Source of the DNA: Epiperipatus broadwayi
Lineage: Eukaryota > Onychophora > Udeonychophora > Euonychophora > Peripatidae
Length of the DNA stretch: 64,000 bases
Reading direction: 5' to 3'
Assembly (NCBI GenBank): GCA_028023455.1
Contig: JAQFVV010006426.1
Location: 620,001-684,000 of the forward strand
This document shows, piece after piece, positions 61,401 through 64,000 of the stretch (the stretch's first letter is position 1; each line of letters starts with the position of its first letter). A program made the translations under genes and the position numbers. The notes under the pieces were generated by a model. It saw only the letters and a list, made by a program, of their open reading frames with translations, was not told where the DNA came from and did no database searches.

Positions 61401-62256
61401 CAAGATATATATATGCCCTCTCATTCAATAACTCACACACATGCATCTGTATATTATTTTCTACCAAAAATAAAAAAAAAATTAGCTATTTGATCTATAA
61501 AATCATATATACTATTTTTAAACAACTATCATGAAGCTCTGTGTGTGCATACATACTGATCGCTTCAATACATTTTAAATTACACATAAAGGGTATATTC
61601 CATTATATATAAAGGTGTAGCCATAACCCTCTTCAGGGTCAAAGCATCACCAATACCCCCCCTTCATACATCACATGATCCTCATTGATAAAAATCATAA
61701 TTTGAAAACTAATTTAAAGATATTTTATAGGATAGAAATGGATAAGGATTTAATAAGTGTCACCATCTAGCATCTATTAATTACTAAAGCTTACTCTAGA
61801 TGGTAAAAGAGTAGGGATAATAAAAGAAACTGACCCTCATGAAGGAAAGTGAAGAAAACAGTAATCACCACCCTGGCTAACTGCCATTTGATGGACATTT
61901 TGAGGAGTTTGCCCTCCTTGTTTTACTGCATAAAATAAATGAAACACTGGAAACAAAAACAATTAACATAAATTTGGTTTAAACCTATAATAAATAGTAA
62001 TAATTAAGACAAAAAGTGTTGTATATTGATTTTGGATTATATATTGATTGTATATAATGGCAGCATAGTCATACAATTCAATGATTCATGATAAAATAAT
62101 AGAATCAAGTAATTTCCTTTTAATATAGGTAAAAATATATCTTTTGAAACACTAACCTGAAGTCCATTTCTACTTCTCCAAGAAGCAGAAAGAATATTCT
62201 TGTTTTGAGAATCAATGTCTATGCCTTCACCACAAATATGTATACCAGAAATTTTC
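43352..62256 (-). CDS. WD40-repeat protein, C-terminal part (four spliced exons)
   Basis: The coding sequence joins 62256-62157, 56080-56018, 55948-55856 and 43480-43352 on the minus strand. Each junction has a GT donor and an AG acceptor, and the joined frame is open for 127 residues, ending in TAA. The first exon begins with the last base of a split codon, and the other three junctions fall between codons. The protein contains the WD-type segment LQLWDYKTGDKL, formed exactly across the first junction, then a YYCAQF...NLIVAGGSEQN blade and a last blade with LPTGVKCVDHF and KIIFGAGSLIYSVEV. This is the strand pattern of a beta-propeller, which normally acts as a protein-interaction scaffold. 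No catalytic residues are expected. I do not recognise the orthologue, so no symbol is given. The 5' exons were not found and are probably beyond the window. The open, junction-consistent frame in repeat-rich DNA makes a real gene likely. Confidence 0.85.
43481..46162. other. Large intron of the WD40 gene, with a possible LTR remnant
   Basis: AT-rich intronic sequence. Near 45636 the sequence GTCCGTTACA is followed by TATTTTGGCAACCCAAACATTTGGGGC at 45637-45663, which resembles an LTR 3' end followed by a primer-binding site. A second GGTCCGTTACA ends near 45721. TTAATAAATATTTG and TTTCTCTGGTGTC upstream (45334-45385) would fit LTR polyadenylation sequence. The start of the LTR was not located. 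Confidence 0.35.
46150..46258 (-). mobile_element. tRNA-derived SINE with a cloverleaf-like head
   Basis: On the minus strand the head GCATTGG...CCAATGC pairs as a 7-bp acceptor-type stem (plus-strand ends 46249-46255 and 46173-46180). Between them are an A-box-like TGGTCGAGAGG, a CTGCC/GGCAG anticodon-type stem and the B-box-like GGTTCACATCC. The tail GCTATGACACTTT is followed by an A run (plus-strand T run at 46152-46161). It is the best preserved SINE in the window and lies in the 12.4-kb WD40 intron. Confidence 0.68.
47151..48140 (+). pseudogene. LINE ORF2 3' end, second LINE family (copy 2)
   Basis: It aligns with 27087-27970. It reads LDYLEKIQREVGRHALDE, GEMGWSSFYMRC-like sequence, KRWDDCVRRIVNCYSGKEWDRR, then CKEGMENIRHLLIECKCLQAER and LLVFMLGLEKDKGDLDIKAIEWAK in shifting frames. 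The HLLIECKCL motif with its upstream cysteines is better preserved here than in copy 1. After CTGAGAGATTCCTGAC the two copies differ. Frameshifts and stops are frequent, and it sits in the WD40 intron. Confidence 0.65.
49040..49420 (+). pseudogene. Possible LINE fragment
   Basis: In the plus-strand frames there is FKCLGK followed by DGERRD, FRRRTAKTKWTFYNI and LDITKTEILEWIFLQDV. The order KCLG, DGE, RRxxxAKxxF resembles the stretch after the reverse-transcriptase core in several LINEs. It is short, has stops, and does not match either LINE family above closely. Confidence 0.3.
49479..49702 (+). mobile_element. Short inverted-repeat element containing a tRNA-like segment
   Basis: The ends ACTCTAGTGCCATCTATGAT and CCTATAGATGGCATCAGAAT are inverted copies. 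Inside, 49604-49665 reads like a tRNA: TGGTATAATTGG resembles an A-box, TCTGA-CTTGGGA-TCAGG forms an anticodon stem with a 7-nt loop centred on TGG (proline-type), and AGGATCGATTC resembles a B-box, followed by a T run that could stop polymerase III. The acceptor stem does not pair, so it is a SINE head or tRNA pseudogene, not a functional tRNA. Confidence 0.45.
49728..50132. repeat. Pair of 65-bp direct repeats
   Basis: The segment TTATTACATTCAAATATCAG ... GAGCACGCGCC ... GAGTGTTAAATAAAT occurs at 49728-49793 and again at about 50066-50131 with one visible difference. The unit has a GC-rich GAGCACGCGCC core unlike the surroundings. The 270 bp between them have no recognised content. Confidence 0.6.
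50650..50745 (-). mobile_element. tRNA-derived SINE
   Basis: On the minus strand it runs from GCGTTGTTAACCGAGAGATA through ATGCAAGCAAGTAGTTGG and GTGGGTTCGCGTCCTGGC to GATGCTATGACATATG. It aligns closely with 36530-36645. It lies in the WD40 intron. Confidence 0.62.
51843..51980. repeat. Miniature inverted-repeat element (138 bp)
   Basis: The left arm GTAAATTACATCATCACAGC ... CAATAGAATATCAGCAAT and the right arm ATTGCTGATATACTATTAG ... GGTGATATAATTTAC are inverted, with a loop of about 25 bp near 51905-51925. There is no coding capacity. Confidence 0.62.
52500..53230 (+). pseudogene. Possible Penelope-like element remnant
   Basis: Weak protein similarity only. ASDRGNWFSLFKNK near 52535-52575 resembles the ADKGxxxVxMxK segment near the start of Penelope reverse transcriptases. 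FGYSEKLINQHIERFTKRQ and CVQIPHSGKQNSGLY at 53100-53230 resemble the region between reverse transcriptase and GIY-YIG. The position, directly before the inverted Penelope ends at 53246, supports it. Most of the catalytic part is unrecognisable. Confidence 0.3.
53246..53842. repeat. Inverted pair of Penelope-like 3' ends (597 bp)
   Basis: The left arm GATATCAACAAATTAAAAAT ... AATACAAAACTCCAACATTTC and the right arm GAAACATTGGAGTTTTGTATT ... AATTTGTTGATAT are inverted over nearly 280 bp each, joined near 53535-53565. The terminal motif CCTTGAAAATAACTAT...ACAGTTGAAACATTGG is present on both arms (53693-53738 on plus, 53341-53385 on minus). Several short open frames across it are incidental. It is the same type of structure as 42280-42547. 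Confidence 0.65.
53843..55855. other. Intronic AT-rich DNA of the WD40 gene
   Basis: No exon or RNA gene is visible. Around 54010-54140 faint GIY-YIG-like reading (VRTKVSQHMYKKEN) may be another Penelope remnant, too decayed to call. Confidence 0.35.
55856..55948 (-). CDS. WD40 gene exon (second from last)
   Basis: This 93-bp exon has a TTTTTCAATTAG acceptor and a perfect GTAAGT donor. It encodes 31 residues, YYCAQFIGRNLIVAGG followed by SEQNMLRLLSRLEGN. The hydrophobic strand plus AGGS turn is typical of a WD40 blade. Both boundaries fall between codons, so it joins in frame to its neighbours. The downstream intron is about 12.4 kb and contains a LINE fragment, a SINE and several foldback repeats. 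Confidence 0.85.
56018..56080 (-). CDS. WD40 gene exon (third from last)
   Basis: This 63-bp exon sits between a TTGCAATTTCAG acceptor and a GTAAGG donor. It encodes 21 residues starting LWDYKTGDKLKDF, which gives the classic tryptophan-aspartate dipeptide that closes a WD40 repeat. Both boundaries fall between codons. It is separated from the next exon by only 69 bp, in contrast to the multi-kilobase introns on either side of the pair. Confidence 0.85.
56081..58480. other. Intronic DNA between WD40 exons, left part
   Basis: AT-rich intron. A segment at about 58045-58350 has higher GC and a 62-codon plus-strand frame without recognisable motifs. It could be an old repeat. Confidence 0.35.
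58490..58935. repeat. Degenerate minisatellite, unit about 85-100 bp
   Basis: Four to five diverged units share the order TCAATAATGACAACAA, GTTATGAACCAAAAATAAT, TACAATAATAGTTAAACATC and AGTATTGGATGTGTGTGAGC. Unit starts are visible near 58530, 58650, 58755 and 58850. The period varies through small indels. Confidence 0.6.
58936..62156. other. Intronic DNA between WD40 exons, right part
   Basis: Contains a short tandem array of TTTGACTCTTAAAAACTTTT-like units at 60826-60945. A higher-GC stretch at 60610-60830 carries a 60-codon frame with no recognisable motif. At 59365-59417 a CTATGA/TCATAG stem encloses GGCTTTGAATCCC, vaguely tRNA-like. None of these supports a gene call. Confidence 0.35.
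62157..62256 (-). CDS. WD40 gene exon (fourth from last)
   Basis: This 100-bp exon follows a TTTATTTTC-like pyrimidine-rich stretch and a TATTAG acceptor, and ends in CAG before the donor GTTAGT. It contributes one base of a split codon and then 33 residues, including KISGIHICGEGIDID and NILSASWRSRNGLQ. The NILSASWR stretch looks like the inner strand of a WD40 blade, and the exon stops just before the LWD of the same blade. The open frame continues into the intron at both ends, so the boundaries rest on the splice sites and on continuity with the next exon. Confidence 0.82.
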
Positions 62257-62649
62257 CTAATATTTATTTGAACAAAAAAGAGAGGTGATATATATATAAA
62301 CCAAAGGTGCATGCTACTAAACCTGGTAATAATACAAATTAATTATTCATTAACAAAGTTTAAACTAGCTAATCAATTCACTGACAATAAACTCTTACCA
62401 CATTTTGACATTACATTAAAATAACCAGCCAATAGAATTAGTATTTATGGGGTTACATTGGTATACTACTAATGAGTTAGGTATCAACTAAGGACTGGTA
62501 AGCCATGACATAATTGGATTATTCTGCAAGTGTTGATTATTTTACTGTAATATCAAAGTTAAGAATTTGTTATTGAATTGATTATCTGGTTTAGTTTAAA
62601 TTTGTGTAAGGAATAATGTCTGTAAATATATATATATAAAATGTGTGTG

Positions 62650-63255
62650 CGAATGTGATTTGTGGACTTAATCAGTGAAGTATTGAATAGTTTCACGCTC
62701 TTAGATCTAACCGCTTCAGCTTCATTTATTTATATAGAAAGTAGGTTGAAGTAAAGAGGGTTTCCCTCTTTTTTTCCAAAGAGTAAGCTTGTGGTTAAGA
62801 CCTGTAGAGATCCCTACCTTTGCATTTTCATGCGCACACTCTTGAGGTTTTACAGCCTTAGTAAGTATTACTTACGTAATCAATGTGCATTAAATAAATT
62901 TATAATTACAACTTTAAATTATCATAATAGATTTCTAACTATAAGATCATTCCATTGACTTGTTATAAATTGAAAGATTTTGCGAGTACTAATTGGTAAT
63001 AGGAATTGTGGATTTAATCTGTGAAGTATTGAATAGTTTCACACTCTTAGATCTAACTGCTTCAGCTTCACCTATTTATATAGAAAGTAGGTTGAAGTAA
63101 AGAGGGTTCCCCTCTTTTCTTCCAAAGCGTAAGCTTGTGGTTAAGACCTGTAGAGGTCCCTACCTTCGTATTTTCATGCACACACTCTTGAGGTTTTACA
63201 GCCTTAGTAAATATTACTTATGTAATCAATGTGCGTTAAATAAATTTATAATTGT
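62650..63255. repeat. Direct duplication of a 260-bp segment
   Basis: The unit at about 62655-62915 (GATTTGTGGACTTAATCAGT ... TAAATAAATTTATAATT) is repeated at about 63003-63255 with roughly 5 to 7 percent differences, spaced by about 350 bp. Both include GTAGAGGTCCCTACCTT-type sequence and a paired AAAGAGGGTTTCCCTCTTTT hairpin. There is no coding frame. It lies upstream of the first visible WD40 exon. Confidence 0.75.
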
Positions 63256-63427
63256 TAATTAAATAAAACCTGATAAGCTTTATTGTATAAATTTTATAAA
63301 AATCATGTGTAACATAATGAAATATAAAAATAAGTTTTATTTCCATAACAAACTAATATTATGAACCTTGTATTTTTGTAATTTGCAATTCAGGATTTGG
63401 CTGGTACTGGGTTTGGAATGCACTCTA

Positions 63428-63990
63428 CACCATTTTGGACATCAGGGGAAGCCCAAAATCACTGCTAATGCAACCAAGCAATAAATGATTTTAAATAAGA
63501 CCCTAGGATTTTAATATTTCTCTTGTAATTGAACTTTTTACTTTTATTAATTCGTGCACTTTTTTTTTGTATTCTGCCACTATATCTTAGGATTTTAATA
63601 TTTCTCTCATAATTGAACATTTGGTGAAATTTAAATGGGATGCTTGATAATTGTAAAATTAAATATAATACTTTGCTAAACTCTAAATATCAATTTTGAA
63701 ATTTTTCATTAACATAATGCTAATTATTATTTTAGTAGACATTCTTGGACATATTTTGACAATTTATTTTGCAATGTATTTTGGGGATAAAATATCAGGT
63801 ACAGTTTTATAGCTTATTTCTACAAAATTTCTGGGAGGGAGGGTCCAATGAAAATTGACATTTTTTTTTATGTAGACTGGACAAAATGTTTGAGAACACT
63901 TTATTAATTTTTGGGGTATTATCTATGATTATTTATTGCTTGGTTGGGTCAACAATGATTTTGGTCCTACCCCTGATGTACAAAATGATA
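63428..63990. mobile_element. Putative terminal-inverted-repeat element (about 560 bp)
   Basis: The left end CCATTTTGGACATCAGGGGA ... CAACCAAGCAATAAATGAT and the complement of the right end TCATTTTGTACATCAGGGGT ... CAACCAAGCAATAAATAAT are similar over about 65 bp. The CAGGGG start resembles several DNA-transposon families. The interior includes a twice-repeated TAGGATTTTAATATTTCTC stretch (63511 and 63589). No transposase and no certain target duplication were seen. Confidence 0.5.
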
Positions 63991-64000
63991 TAGGATAGAT

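Noticed and set aside
1-64000. CRISPR arrays, bacterial operons, rRNA or phage genes
   Set aside because: Base composition, spliced exons and LINE, SINE and Penelope content indicate eukaryotic nuclear DNA, and no such feature was seen.

Overview
This window looks like AT-rich animal nuclear DNA that is dominated by transposable elements and has only one recognisable host gene. The mix of elements (an RTE-type LINE, Penelope-like elements, tRNA-derived SINEs, long solo LTRs, hAT-like and foldback elements) and the large repeat-filled introns suggest an invertebrate. A cephalopod mollusc such as an octopus is my best guess, but that rests on recollection of repeat families and was not tested by search.

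Host gene: the minus strand carries the last four coding exons of a WD40-repeat protein at 62256-62157, 56080-56018, 55948-55856 and 43480-43352. All four have consensus splice sites, and the joined frame is open for 127 residues to a TAA stop. The introns are about 6.1 kb, 69 bp and 12.4 kb. The upstream exons were not found and probably lie beyond the right edge.

Layout of the rest. Positions 1-10500 hold two diverged copies of an LTR of about 3 kb (1809-4869 and 7533-10475), each a solo LTR with TG...CA ends and its own short target duplication, and a foldback repeat (6931-7532) that abuts the second copy. Positions 11101-14390 are a full-length RTE LINE on the minus strand, flanked by the direct repeat ATCCAATATG. 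Its endonuclease and reverse transcriptase are nearly intact but carry several frameshifts. Positions 14592-16348 are a large inverted repeat made of two Penelope 3' ends with GIY-YIG endonuclease remains. A second palindrome follows at 16608-17280. Positions 23665-26340 are a decayed RTE copy split by a 1.55 kb solo LTR with an AGAC target duplication. LINE 3' ends of another family lie at 27087-27970 and 47151-48140, and a decayed Penelope reverse transcriptase at 35430-36350. hAT-like and foldback elements cluster at 31.2-38.9 kb. SINE copies are scattered from 21.6 to 50.7 kb. Further foldbacks, a minisatellite and a segmental duplication lie at 42-64 kb, within or upstream of the WD40 gene.

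No rRNA genes, CRISPR arrays, prokaryotic genes or intact tRNA genes were seen. Most short open frames in this AT-rich DNA look like chance or are antisense to LINE coding regions. The most unusual signals are the inverted pairs of Penelope ends, which share a conserved stem with a GAAAC-type motif and one compensatory base change between copies, and the solo LTRs of about 3 kb that end in a perfect 11-bp hairpin.
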